Shown: in pieces, positions 24,213 to 36,988 of the stretch
How the letters are laid out: each line of letters begins with the position of its first letter
Position numbering within the stretch: the stretch's first letter is position 1
Source of the DNA: Quillaja saponaria
Taxonomy: Eukaryota > Streptophyta > Magnoliopsida > Fabales > Quillajaceae
Length of the DNA: 64,000 nucleotides
Assembly: GCA_029379385.1 (NCBI GenBank)
Contig: CM055618.1
Span: 10,798,134-10,862,133, forward strand
Reading direction: 5' to 3'
Translations under genes and position numbers: made by a program
Notes under the pieces: model-generated
The model's database searches: none
Told to the model about the DNA's origin: nothing
What the model saw: only the letters and a program-made list of their open reading frames with translations

Positions 24213-25222
24213 GATAAAATCTCAGAAGGTTTTATGGTCTCATAAATCTCGATTATTATTCCTCGATTATAACGAGATTTGAATGTAATATGAACTCCAA
24301 TTTGAAAGCTTGAAGTTGGAACCATGGAAATGTTCCATTACAGATTTAAAATTAAAGACATATTTAATGTTTTGACATGCTTAAGAGTCGGACCAAGAAG
24401 CTAATTAATTAAGGAGCAGACTAAGTTGGAGCCTTGGGGGACACATTGTTTGGTTCATATTAATGCAATTTTAAACCATATTGTCTTACATGCATGGACC
24501 CAAAATTGTTTCTCTGAAAATAGCTTGTGTGTAAATTATAAAGGACATGAAAATAAAAGCCACCGACATTGTAGGTTACAATTAATTACTGAATTACATG
24601 AACTTCTCTTACCAAATTTTGGTTCACTGAAAGAGTGATCTTTAATATCACTTGTAAGCAAAAAATGCTTTTACTTAACCTTTACAAAGAAAAAACTCCA
24701 CTAGAGCATTCATCTCCCTACTGCAGCCTAGCTAGCGATAGCTTATACGTGCTTTTATACTTGATTAAACTAGATTTTATTATCTAGTCATGAAAAGTCA
24801 AGAATACAAGTGATATAATAATATAATCATAAATATAATTTAATTTTATATCATATCTCATTATAATTATAATTATAATTATTCTCGTTATAACTCATTA
24901 TTTTTATTATAGACAATATTATCTGATATTATAATAAATATTATTACTATCATGATTGATAATTCGATACAACTCTTACATAAAATGACTCAAAATCTCA
25001 AAATAAATCTTGTTTTCATCTCACTCGTTACTCTTTTACTGCTTTACATATTATTCTTAAAACTTATTGACTTGATTGTCAAAACTTTTACAGATTCTAG
25101 GGACACCTCCATCAAATTCAAACTCAACAATACCAAGTTCATGGATAAGGCAATTACTAAATTAGAGACAAAGATGAATAATGCTCGCAAATATGGGATG
25201 GTCCCAAGTCCTGAAAGATTTC
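24213..25222. other. AT-rich intergenic stretch
   Basis: It contains the start of a 239-codon open frame (24952-25671), whose first 80 codons read as a hydrophobic stretch, but the frame runs on into the repeat element and has no family match; I do not call it a gene. Confidence 0.5.
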
Positions 25223-26090
25223 GGGGCTGTTTGGTAGCTCGGTTGTGTCGAGGTGTAGCCAAGGGCTCCTGTGCCGCCAGGAACATGTCACTGCCCATTT
25301 GGACTGTCATGTCCCACGGTGCCAGCTGCCCAACTTCCCAAGCACGCCGCAGGTCTCATTGCCCCGGCCAGGAACCATGTCACAGCCCATTTGGACTGTC
25401 GTGTCCCACGGTGCCAGCTGCCTCAACCCAACTTCCCAAGGACGCCGCAGGTCTCAGTCCCCCCCGCCCCCCAATTTGCCCTCAATTTTTTCCCTTCATT
25501 CGCACCATATCCTTGGTCCTAAATTACGAAAACAACCCCCAGCATTTCCTTTATTACCAACCTTTCCCCTCCCATTTTTCAAATAATTTGACTGTTGCCC
25601 AATGGTCAGCAACGGTCATATGGCCTTTATATATATATATTAGTATTTTTTTGTACTTTTATTATTTTTAATTTAGCATTTACATTTGTTTTTGTTTTTA
25701 TTTAATTCAATTTTAGTTTTTTTTTAATTAAATTTACTTGTATGAAAATTATTTTATTAATTTGAATAAAACGTTACACTGAATTAAAAATTACTTTAAC
25801 ATAAATTAAAATTCAAAAATAATTAAAATTTACTTTAAATTAAATTAAAAATAAAAAATGAATTAATCATTACTTTAATTTGAATTAGAAATAAAAACTG
25901 ATTAATCAATATAAAATTGTTTATGTTTAATATAGCACATAATCATCCTTTTAGTAATTTTTTACACAAAATAAGCTTCTCTGACTATGATTTTTAGACA
26001 ATCCTAAACAGACAATACTTTTGAGACAAAATGACCTCGTATCTTTCTGACCATGATATCTATCCTCATCTGCCATACCAAACGCAGCCC
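25223..26090. mobile_element. Candidate non-autonomous TIR DNA transposon
   Basis: The left end GGGGCTGTTTGGTAGC (25223) is matched in inverted orientation by the right end GCCATACCAAACGCAGCCC (26072-26090), giving inverted termini of about 15 bp (GGGCTG-TTTGGTA). This 'GGGnCTGTTTGGTA' wording is common at the ends of plant PIF/Harbinger-like and hAT-like MITEs. A possible TTT duplication flanks it (25219-25221 and 26091-26093) but with one unpaired C on the left. The left 250 bp is a GC-rich tandem repeat and the right 600 bp is very AT-rich. Superfamily not settled. Confidence 0.5.
25277..25456. repeat. GC-rich tandem repeat, two units of about 91 bp
   Basis: The unit runs CCAGGAAC(C)ATGTCAC ... 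CCCATTTGGACTGTC ... TGTCCCACGGTGCCAGCTGCC ... CAACTTCCCAAG ... ACGCCGCAGGTCTCA. Copy 1 spans 25277-25358 and copy 2 25368-25456, with a six-base insertion in copy 2. GC content is far above that of the neighbourhood. The several open frames here are by-products of the repeat. Confidence 0.9.
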
Positions 26091-26956
26091 TTTGTAGTAG
26101 CCATGGCAATCACATTATTCACACGCATAAATGCTTTTTTTGTTGATCCCTTTAAATTATCAGCATATGTCTGAGAAGTGTACCATGTTTTACAAAGTGA
26201 AAAGAAGTGGTAGCTTATTTTTGTCGGAATGGCATCTATCTTATAGGACTAGTTGAGTACATCAAAGATTTTTAAGCACCTTGGTATTCAAAATGGTTTC
26301 ATGTGATAAATCCTTTCCCTTGTTTTGTTTAAAAGAAGATACAAATAAGATCAGAATGTTAACTTAATTTTATAGAAAGAAATAGATGCTAATGAGAAAG
26401 AATAATTACAAAAAGCATTATAATAATAGTGATGACGGAAAAAACAGATTTTCCTGTCCATCTTCGTCCAAAAATAAAATACAAGCAGTCAAAATTTCCA
26501 TAAAAATTGGTTTTGTAAGCCACAATAATTATGTTAAGGGTTAAGCCCCTATAAGAAGTAAACAGCAAAAGTACAAACCTAAATTTCTGTATAGTATTGC
26601 AAGGCCCTGTCCATGAAACCAGCTACCCATTTGCCGCAGCAGCAGGCCCATAAATGCTTGTAATCCAAGACACCAACACTTGGCCCAGGTTCAGACGGTT
26701 ATACAAAATGGAAGCGTTCTATGTTACAGCATTGATCAATATGATTTTAAAAATTACAAGCTTCTTAGTTTCACTTCAATAACAATCACTGCTCCTGAAA
26801 AGATTATAGAAGAAACATGGCTTCCCATCATCAAGTCAATAAAGTAGTCCCTTCTGTTCTTGCTCAATTGGTAGTTACAGTTCGTGGTATTTTGCTTTCC
26901 AATGACTGGTGTTGGCAGTTTTTCTTCAGCAGGAGGCGCCTTCTGGTCTTCTTGAC

Positions 26957-29900
26957 CTATTGTGATAGATGTTCTTCGCTTGGGATACATGGTCTCCAAA
27001 TTGTTTCCTTGCCCACATCCATAAGTGCAATGCCCTTAGCAGTCAAATCAGTCCTGATATTGTCACTCTTGGCAAATTCTTTATTCAACCTTGCTAGTGT
27101 TCTTTCTTCAATCAAATGCAGCACATCATCTTCCACCAGACCTGCCCTCTTCAATGACTTATCTTTCAATTGCTGCAGAACCTGTGCAACAGGAGAAATT
27201 TTTTGTACAAAAAATAAAATAAAAAATCAAAGAATACTCATCTCTCTAGAATCATAGAAAACACACAGGGCAGAAACTACATCACCTCAGAGTAGGAAGA
27301 GGAGGATAACAAGCCCAGTATATTCAACACTTCTTTAACTTCTTTCTCTATTTCAATAAGGGATTGAATTAAGGATAACTGTTGTTGCTTCTGTAGCTTT
27401 TTCTGAAAGGGTATCCAAAATATATTACCCCCAAAGAAACAGACAGTTGCAAAAGCCAGGTCGACTAGCATACCATAGGCATAGAAAAAAATGACTTCCA
27501 AATACAATACCTTGAACATGTTCAAGGAACTGTTTGCCAATTTCAAGGCTTCTAGAAAAGCACCAGTCAGTATAGGGAGCAGTGTTCAAGTCATCAGACA
27601 TTTTAGCTTGAAACTCACCACGTAGCTTACTGATGCATTCCAGCGCAGCAGGGGTAACTCGAGCCAGTTTACTACTTCGCTCAGTGCCCCTACTCTCACT
27701 TTCTTCTAGAAATGGAGATAAAGCATCCTGACAATCTTGCAGAGTCTAACAACAAAAAACATTTTAGTTATTCAAGGTATAACAGATTTAAAGAACAAAA
27801 CATATAGAGCCATATTCGATGAAAAGAAAACAACAAAAGACATATCAAGCCATGCATGTTTCTCTTTTTTTGACAATTGGGGAATTGGCTCATGCTTCTC
27901 TTTGCTTTTTAAGTATTTCTAGACCTAAAACAAATGAGAGTTGAACTAGAACTTAGAACCCATCATACAGCGTAAGGTTTCTGCTAAATCCCAATCAACT
28001 CAACTATGTTCCTAAATCTACTACTCCTTCAAGTAGAAGACTAACCCTTCACTACAAGGCATACCAAGTCAACTACAATTACCACTTTACCAGTAAATTC
28101 AATGCTTGACAGGTAAATGTCATCATTCTATAAAAGCTGAATACACAGAATGAGAACATGGAGGGAGGGAGACTGACATGACAAAAAAAAAAGGATGATT
28201 CTACTGTCTCGCATTAACTGGATATCAACAAAGTCTAACAGGGGAAGGGGAGAGTTCCATCTCCAAGAAGTAACTTACAGGAGTAGTTAATCGCAATACT
28301 GAACGCAACTAAGTATTAAAGCCGCTACATAGAAACATTTGACCATTTGCACCCAAAATGAACAACTCTATAGCCTATAACAAAAAACACAAGAACTGAG
28401 TATTATCCAACGCTAGAGAGAAAACTCTCAACTGTCTACTCAAGCAGCAAAGATTCACATTGACATCCTAATCATTAAGGAATACTCCAATTTAGATAAT
28501 TTGAGATTTAAATAATGCTCCAATAGTAACAAGATAAGTGTCAAACCTGGTATATATAATAAACAGCATCAGATGCACTCTCCAACTGCAAGACTGTGTA
28601 ATTTAGAGGAGATCTGTAATGTGCACTAATCAAGAAGTGTCTCAAGGACAGTGGATGATACCGTTCAGTAACCTACAAGAGATGCAAAACATCTCCAATA
28701 TATTTCAGATCATATCTATACCATATAAAAGCTTTTACAAGCATAAAAATAAATAAATAAATAAAACCTATCATTAACCTGGCGGATCGTGAAAAAGTTA
28801 CCCAAGGATTTTGACATTTTCTCGTTGTTATTAGTGACATGGCCATTATGCATCCAGTAACTGATATTGCACTCTTGGCATGCGGCACAGCTCTGGGCAA
28901 CCTCATTTTCATGATGTGGAAAGATTAAATCAATTCCACCTCCATGAATATCAAATTTGAAGGTCAGATAATGAGCACTCATTGCACTGCATTCTATGTG
29001 CCACCCAGGTCTACCAGGGCCCCACAGACTGTCCCAACTAGGCTCCCCAGGCTTTGCAGCCTGCAATTATCAGAGATTATCACATACTATATGATGTTGA
29101 CAAGTCACAAAATAACAAGCAAAAGATCTTCACACCTTCCATAATGCAAAGTCAGCAGGGTTACGCTTTCTTAAGTCCACAGCAACACGTTCTCCAGCTC
29201 TATTGTTCTCAAGCTTTTGCCCAGACAGCCGACCATAATTTGGAAATTTATCAACAGCAAAAAAAACATCTCCATCAACTGCATATGCACATTCATTGTT
29301 GATAATCTGCAGAACAACATCAACTTTTCTCAATTCTTCATCTATTACTTGCAACAAGAGCAACATAATCCACACCAAATACAGGTAATTTATACTTCTG
29401 CATTTCCTTGTCCTCAAAAGTTATTTACTTGCTTTCCAGTAGGCATGAAAGTTGATTGAGACAAACTGCACATAAATACAAGCATCGACAACATACAATT
29501 ATGGACAAATATTAGGAATAATAAATAACAAGTCTCCTCAGGCAAATATCAGAATACCTACTTTAGGGCGAAAAAGCGACTTCCTTCTACAGAGTTTATT
29601 TGAGTGTGACTTGGTAAAAGGAAATAGCAATTTAGTATTTCCATACTTGATTTTCTTTGTTTTTTCTTTTATGTTTTCTATTTTTACTTTCTTTATTCAC
29701 TGCAGATGCAAATACCAGTTCTGCTAAGGACAAACATGATTTGGAAGTGCCACTGCCACCATTGCCTACCCCACTTTAGAGGTTCTCTATCCACATTTTG
29801 TAAGAAAATATTGATCCCCCAAGATTCTAGGCAGAAAAGGAATATGAAATGTCTCATAGTTCCACTGGAAAATGAGAATGGAATATACAGGAGGAAAAGA

Positions 29901-32798
29901 GATATAGAACTACATTTATCTCTTAATAGAAAAAGGTTACGAGCGAGTGCCATCTGAGTTTTTAAACTGATGTGTGAAATCACCTACAGTAATTTAAATC
30001 ACCTTTATAAATATAAACAAATAAGTAGAACAACCTTATAACCTCCAATGAACCATAACTGATTTACCCAGGCATAGAGAAGTCCCCATATAACCTCAAT
30101 TTATATACCTTGAACCAAGTTCAATAAGACAAGTTTCTGTTGCAAATATGCGCACACCACCACCACCACCACCACCACCACCACCACACACAGAGAGACA
30201 CACATATATGAACAGAATTAAGTCATATCAAACCTAATCCACATATATATATAGAGATGAGAGAGGGAAAGCACAGGGGTCAAAAGATAAAAGTGCACCT
30301 AATAAAAGTTTAAAACCTGAATTATCAGATCCTTTATCTGTTCCATGTGTTCAGAAACACGCGGTTGATGTGTTGGAATGAGGCACTGAAGATCATCCAT
30401 ATCAACAATATATTCTTGGCAAAAGCGGCTACTTAGTGTCAAAGGATTTTCACCCAGCTCATTAGCTCGATTTATTATCTGCAGATATTGTTTATATTAA
30501 AATATAATATAAGCATTCACAACTCAACAACATGTCAAATAACAAAGGAATCACGTAAATTAGAGATATCTTCATGATCAACATTCAAAAGGACAAGCTT
30601 TTTGGTAAATCTTCGAAAAAAGGAGGATTATCTACCCACCAAGAAAGCACAACCTGGCTTTGTATTGAAATTGAAATACTTTCACTCCAAAATTTTGAAA
30701 AGAAACTTGATAATCCATTAATTTCAAAAGAAAAGATAAAATAATGTTTCTTATATTAATCTCCAGCAGCCACCATTCGAATTGTACAATAAAGGTATCA
30801 GAATGTTCAGATGTTTACAACTACACAGCACAAACATAAATAATCGGTAGGTTTTGTTCTTACTCTTCTTTTAAAACAATCACTGCCTCATTTACACTGT
30901 TTCACAGAAGTGTTCAAGTATCTTCAGATGTTTGAAACCACACATCAAACAAATCTTGATGGAATCTTAACTGCTTCGAGTAAATGGTATGCATCATATA
31001 CATTACGAGATTTATATGTTTGATGGGGTGGAGGGGTGATGTACTTCTCCCGTAAACTAACTCTGACAATACTTTCACAGACTTACTCACTTGATGCTCT
31101 TTGAAGGTGGAGATTCAACTGACAAATAAAAAAAAATGACATAATACAGTGTGTTTCTGTTTAGCAAGACTTCAGAAATAAAGGGTAAAACTTTTGAATG
31201 AATCAGACGATAGCTTTTTTAAAAACAAATATTAATTAAAAGAACAGGTTTGGTGACAATTGAAAGACCGTGGCTTAGCAATAATTAATGGGTTAATTCA
31301 CAGAACTAAACAGTAGGAAATAAATTCAAATTTGAATAATTATATATTAGAATTAGTATTTCCCATCATTATAACCATATATCAGTTACTTGTTGAAATG
31401 AGCGTTTAAATTATTTACTTTATAATAAAGGAAGCTAAGCATATTATCCAAATAGAATCTTTAAAATATAATGGCCAACTGAATACGCAGAGACATTAAT
31501 CCTCACCTTGTCATCAACATCAGTGAAATTCCGCACATATGTTACTTCATACCCCAAGTGCTGAAGATATCTGCAAAGTCTCATTTAAGCTAAGCATGAA
31601 CTGTTTCCACATTTTAGGTCCAATCACATACAAGTGAGTAAACTAATTAAGGAAAGGAAAGGTTAAAAAGAAGAAAAGGACAGTGCAACGGTGCAACCTA
31701 GCTTTGAAATACTAGGTGAGCCTCCGATCATCTATATTGAATTACTTCTTAAATGATGATAACATAAGTTACCAATACAGGCTAGATGTCTGAGTCAAGA
31801 AGATATGCCAAAATGCCCCAAAATATTGTCACTTTATTTATAAGAGTATCTTAAGTCAGAATTAGCAGATCATAAGCCAATATATTAGTTTTGATTCTTT
31901 TGAATTTATATTGAGTTGTATAGAAGGCCAAAGAAGAAAGCAATCATTTGTATTTTGTATACATTGTTTGTCCTGTGAATGCCATGCATTTATAAGCCCA
32001 ATCACAAACAATTTAATATATATTTCAATACAGCTATGAGCATTTATGCTTAATTCCTATGTGAAGCATGCAAGTGTGATTCATTATCCTTCACTAGTGT
32101 TAGTCATCACTCATCCCTTAGGTAATGCTTCTCTATGACAATAATAAGGCCCAATCAATATACATAAAGATCAAAGGAATTTATCAAATATTGAAAATAA
32201 ACTCTAATAAATAAAAATGGATGTGACTACAGACTTATATAGTGTTGGTTGGATCAATAAAGGGTTGAAAAGGGTATGAATTAGAGAATACAATGATCTT
32301 CAAAATTAAGCAATAAAAAAACTGCTTAGTTTCTATCTTAGAATACCTCTAAGTTCAGAGCAAACAAAATTTGGGAACAAGGAATATAATTGTCAACAAG
32401 AGAAGTTTCACTGAAGTGTACACTTTTTCCAATAATATTATCCCCCCAAAAATGTGTGATTGGATATTGAGCCAGTAAAAACCACAAATAATCTAAATAA
32501 TCCACATGTAACTATGATCATGTACACCAGGAGAAGATCAAAGCACAACCTAAATATTCCAAATGAAACTCATGAATTTTAATTATGACAACATAATAAA
32601 TTAAAAAGCAAACACTCTCATCACTACATACCTATAAAGAATGTCGAAACTGACGGCGGCACGAGCGTGACCGAGATGACTGAGGTCATAGGCTGTGACT
32701 CCACAGACGTACATACCAACCTTACCTGGGACTTTGGGCTCAAAGACCTCCTTCTGCTGAGTCATTGAATTGTAAACCCTAAACTCCTCCTTCGCCAT
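26957..32798 (-). CDS. Cysteinyl-tRNA synthetase (cytosolic type), with one frameshift in exon 7
   Basis: Charges tRNA-Cys with cysteine. Nine exons on the minus strand: 32798-32632, 31570-31507, 30478-30317, 29306-29136, 29060-28779, 28672-28547, 27745-27511, 27402-27286, 27181-26957; about 515 residues, close to the Arabidopsis cytosolic-type enzyme. Visible motifs: [10 protein letters not shown] with the first zinc cysteine; HLGH (usual HIGH); [21 protein letters not shown] with the second zinc cysteine; [20 protein letters not shown]; and the C-terminal ...GKETIWRPC. Odd: exon 7 is 235 bp where 234 is needed, because the flanking exons are both phase 0. The frame is lost after MSDDLNTAP (near 27574), and the conserved [10 protein letters not shown]... 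follows in the next frame. An in-frame upstream ATG at 32864-32862 would add 22 basic residues; I chose the ATG at 32798 because its context matches the family start. Confidence 0.93.
30151..30188. repeat. (CAC)n microsatellite
   Basis: About twelve CAC/ACC triplets followed by CACACA and GAGAGACACAC, in CysRS intron 3 (29307-30316). Confidence 0.95.
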
Positions 32799-32864
32799 TT
32801 CCGCCACCGTCAAGAAATTCCTTTTCTCCCTCCCTGACTGAATCCCCTTTCGATGTTTCTGCAT

Positions 32865-33594
32865 GCCAAAATTCAGAGAAATCGGGAAATTTAAACCTAA
32901 TTTTGGTCCTAGATTCAGTAGTTGAAAGTTGAAACGCGGAAGGTTACATTCTTTGCTAATGACGAGTCTAGAGTAAGTTATTTATAACTCCAAATTTGCA
33001 ACATAAGTTTTATGCCAGTTTCGATGAACGGTCAAGATCTTGGAGGCAGACTGTCGTTTAAGTAGGAACAGCGGTCTTATTATAGGATTGATTGTACTAG
33101 AATTATTTCTCTAGTTGACTTCCAAGCTATTGGGATACAAGTTTAAATGGGTAATAATCAATAAGTTTGACCAAATTACCAGTCATCCAATAAAATAATT
33201 AGTTTAATAACTTAATAAACTATGTATAATTGTAAATGTCATTAAAGATCGTTTCATAATGATGAAATTATTGAAAAGTTTGAAAATTACCTATAAAAAA
33301 TTGAATAGAAATAAATTCGAAAATTAGATATAGAAAAATTCAACTATATGCCATAAAAATTGTGCCACCAGCCAAATAATTATTACATTTATGTTCAATA
33401 CCAAACTTGATTTATAGTACTGACTAATAAAAGCCAACTTGAATAGGGTCATTTTAGTGGTGCACCATTATAAAAAGGTAAAAAAAAATAAAAAAAATTC
33501 TTGTAAGCCAACCTTACAAAGAAATTTAGTATATGTGTCTGCAAAATTGTAGACACTAAAAAATAGACACAGATACTGGTTATATGCATTTATA
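32865..33594. other. CysRS upstream region
   Basis: Should contain the CysRS promoter and 5' UTR (minus strand). No clear TATA box in the first 150 bp, as is usual for housekeeping genes. The remainder is AT-rich with no gene. Confidence 0.55.
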
Positions 33595-36005
33595 GTTTTA
33601 GCATACAAAACTTCAACTGCAAACTTTTTTCAGTAAGTCACTTTTGGCTACTACAGACTTGTTTTCAACACTTGTGCCACTCTTCAGTAGATGATCATTT
33701 CAGTCTACATTTGTTAGATGTCTTATAGCAATTAAGTCATGACTTCCACTTGTATTTTTTATTGCTTGTTCAGTTGTGATTTTTTTTTTTTTTAGCCTTT
33801 GATGAGATTCATTAAATTCAGCATAAGGTTGTTGAAATAGATTTTTAATTCTCATCCGATTTTGTTCAGCATATGTAAGATAAGAAAGTGAATGAAATTA
33901 TGATTTAATAATTATTTTGTTATCATCAAAATATAGATTTAGAATAAATTCAAAACTTATTTTACACAACAGTTACTTTACATTATCTCACACGTGGAGA
34001 GGTGTTTGGAGAGTTCTAAAACGACACGACATCGTTTTGTGACTCTTCCACAAAAATAATTATTTTTTCTTAAAAAAAGAAACCGCAGATATTTACACCC
34101 ATCATCTTTTCCACCATTTTCTGGTTCTCTCCTCCCTCCATCCTCCTTTTTCAATTCTAAAAACTGTTTGGGATGAATATTTGAACAACGAATATTAGAG
34201 ATTAAACAAATATAGAAACAAAGAACATAAACTCTTTACGACATACTAGGTTCTTTGTCAGGCAGAACTTCTCAATGCAGCATCCACATACAATGGCAAC
34301 TTGAATTTTAATAATTTATTTAGATTTTAAAAATCATAAAAGTTGAACCAAATGATGAAGCTATTTAATTCAGATAAGAGATTTGAGGGTTAACTCAAGG
34401 ATTATCGTAAAGAAATCGAGGTGCGAATCCATAGGCTAAGATTGGTGTAAAGCTTCAAACTTTTGCAGCCATGAACAGAGACTTCCCTTTCTTACTTTGT
34501 TTTGTGTGTGTGTGTTTATTGCCTTGAAAAAAATTAAAATTTACATTTTTTGTGAAAAAGTCCAAGAAACATAGTTTTGGGACTTTTCAATGGATCCAAA
34601 CTCATTTCTTGATAATGCATATATCACCCACAAAACTTGATGGCAAGAAGGCCTCCTTGTTTCATTCTTATCACATGTATGTTAGCAATCATATAATATC
34701 TGTCTCAAAATAATTGTTCTCTTATGAAAAATCGTAGATTTTTAAATTTTAAGTAATTTTTAAGCAAGACGGTCTCCTTGTTTCATTTTTTTTTAAATAT
34801 TTATATAAATATAATATAAAGTAAATGTCTATTTTCTTTAAATCAAATAGCTTTCTCTCTCTATCTTCCAGCTTAGCCTTTTCGATTTAATAATGTACTA
34901 GTCTGAAGGAGATGGCCCAGCTTTTCAATTTAATGAAAGGAAAGTTTTGGCATATGAAATTTCCGCTGCAAACTTTTTGTCTTCAACATATGTCACAGTT
35001 TCAGTGACTTGCTTTCAACACTAATGCCATTCCTCAATACATGGTCATTTCAGTCTACATCTATCAGATGTCTTGTAACACTTAAGTCATGACATCCACT
35101 TATATTTCAGCGTTTGTTATCTTGTATCACTTATTCAGCTGTGATTTTCTTTTTAATTTTTGATGAGATTCATTAAATTAGCTGAATGATCCTTGAAATA
35201 GATAATTAGAGTCCTAAAATGACATCGTTTTGGAAACTCTTTCACAAAAATAATTATTTTTTTCTAATATAAACTACAGATATTTACACTCATTATCTCT
35301 TCTACCATGTTTTGGTTTTCTCCTCCCTCCGTCCTCCTTTTTCAATTCTAAAAACTATTTTGGATGGATATTTTAACAACGAATATTGAAAAATTAAACA
35401 AATATGAAAACAAAGAACATAAGCTATTTTAATAATTTATTTATATTTTAAAAATTATAAAAGTTGAACCAAATGATGCTACTATTTAAATTGGATAAGA
35501 AATTTGAGGGTTAAATAAGGGATTATTATAGATAAGTCAGATGTGAATCATGCGCTATGATTGGTGTAAGCTTCAGACTTTTACGGCCATGGACAGAGGC
35601 TTTCCTTTCCTACTTTATTGTGTGTGTGTTTTTTATTATTGATTTTTAAAAAAAATTAAAATTTACATGAAAAAGTCCCAAACAACGTAGTTTTGGGGCT
35701 CTCCAGGGATGGACTCTTCAGTGGATCCAAACTACATCAACCCTTTCTTTTTTCCCACAAAATAAAATTAAAAATTACTAACAGTAAAAACTGAAATGAC
35801 GAAACTTGATGGCAAGAAGGCCTCCTTGTTTCATTCTTATCACACATATGTTAGTAATCATATACTATATCTGTCTCAAAATAATTGTTCTTTATGAAAA
35901 ATTGTAGGTTTTTAAGTAATTTTTAAGCAAGAAGCCCTCCTTGTTTCGTTCTTTACAAAATATTCATGTAAATATAATATGAAGTAAATGTCTATTTTCT
36001 GTAAG
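33595..36005. repeat. Diverged tandem segmental duplication, two copies of about 1.1-1.25 kb
   Basis: Copy 1 (about 33595-34845) and copy 2 (about 34945-36005) share collinear blocks. 'GGTCATTTCAGTCTACAT' type text occurs at 33690 and 35043; the 'CGACATCGTTTTG...ACTCTT' and 'CTCCTCCCTCC...TCCTCCTTTTTCAATTCTAAAAACT' block at 34025-34170 and 35220-35360; 'AAAAGTTGAACCAAATGATG' at 34338 and 35459; 'AAACTTGATGGCAAGAAGG' and 'CCTCCTTGTTTCATTCTTATCACA' at 34633 and 35802; and 'GAAGTAAATGTCTATTTTCT'-like text at the ends. Many small indels put the offset between about 1,120 and 1,350 bp. The unit ends are not typical of any transposon I recognise, and no protein is encoded. Confidence 0.88.
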
Positions 36006-36988
36006 ATTTTATTGGAAACCAATCTTTTAATAACCATTAAAAATAAAAGGAAAATTATTCTATAACAACTATAAGTAAAAAGAGGATAATTGTTTTATGA
36101 CAGAGAGAATAACAAATAACAAACTTTGAAGCATTGGAAAAATAAGAAAAAAAAAGACAACAGAGAATAGAAGTTCTCCACTTTGTTTATCCGGCTTCCA
36201 AATCCAAGTGCATCAAAATGATTGGATGTGCTAAAACTTTGGGTTATATTTGTATTTTCACACACAATTACTGTAGTCCAGCAGTAGTTTCTAGTGAACT
36301 TTTAACTTTCATGAAGTGAATCTCTAGGAAGTTGTGATGATATTGATAGAGAAATGCCCTTCAATTACTTGGAAGTATGAGCCTTTGAAGCATGCCCCTC
36401 TCCCCCCAACATGAAAAAGACCTTGGAGTCAGAGATTAAGGTTAGCCTACCATTTCCATGGGGGAGAACAAAAGAAAATAAAAGAAATATAAGCTTAAGC
36501 CTATGAACACCATCAATCTTATCTGACTTTTGTGCCTCATTTGATTTAGAAAAACAGAATAGACCATAAGTTAGCGTGACCTTCGCTGACAAATCCTCAG
36601 TCTATTTCCTTTGCTCTCCCTCTTGAGTTAACTAACTATCCAATATCCATTCCATTCATAAAAAGAGATATAACAAAATGCTAATAAGCATATAGCTTTC
36701 TGAAATTTGTTTACATGAAAATTGCTAAGACTAGCTCATTTGAGACTTTCATGAACACCATTTACATTGCCAATCTGCCAAGAACAAAATTGAATTTTAT
36801 TTTTTAATAATAATAAAAATAAACATTATGACAAGAAATTGAAATATTCAGAATACATTCCTACAGTTTTTAAAATCTTTGTGGGAGAACAGAACAAACA
36901 ACAAATAGAGTTTACCAATTTACCAAACAAATGTTGAAATAAAAAATAAGAAGAACAAAACTTCTGACTTGCATAATGATTGAATAGG
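36006..36988. other. Intergenic stretch downstream of the DUF761 gene
   Basis: Holds the 3' UTR of the minus-strand DUF761 gene and otherwise AT-rich DNA. The small minus frame at 36592-36365 has no recognisable family. Confidence 0.6.

Noticed and set aside
24952..25671. 239-codon open frame on the plus strand
   Set aside because: Runs across two unrelated compositions and into a tandem repeat and TE end; no family and no conserved motif, so the length comes from the repeat.
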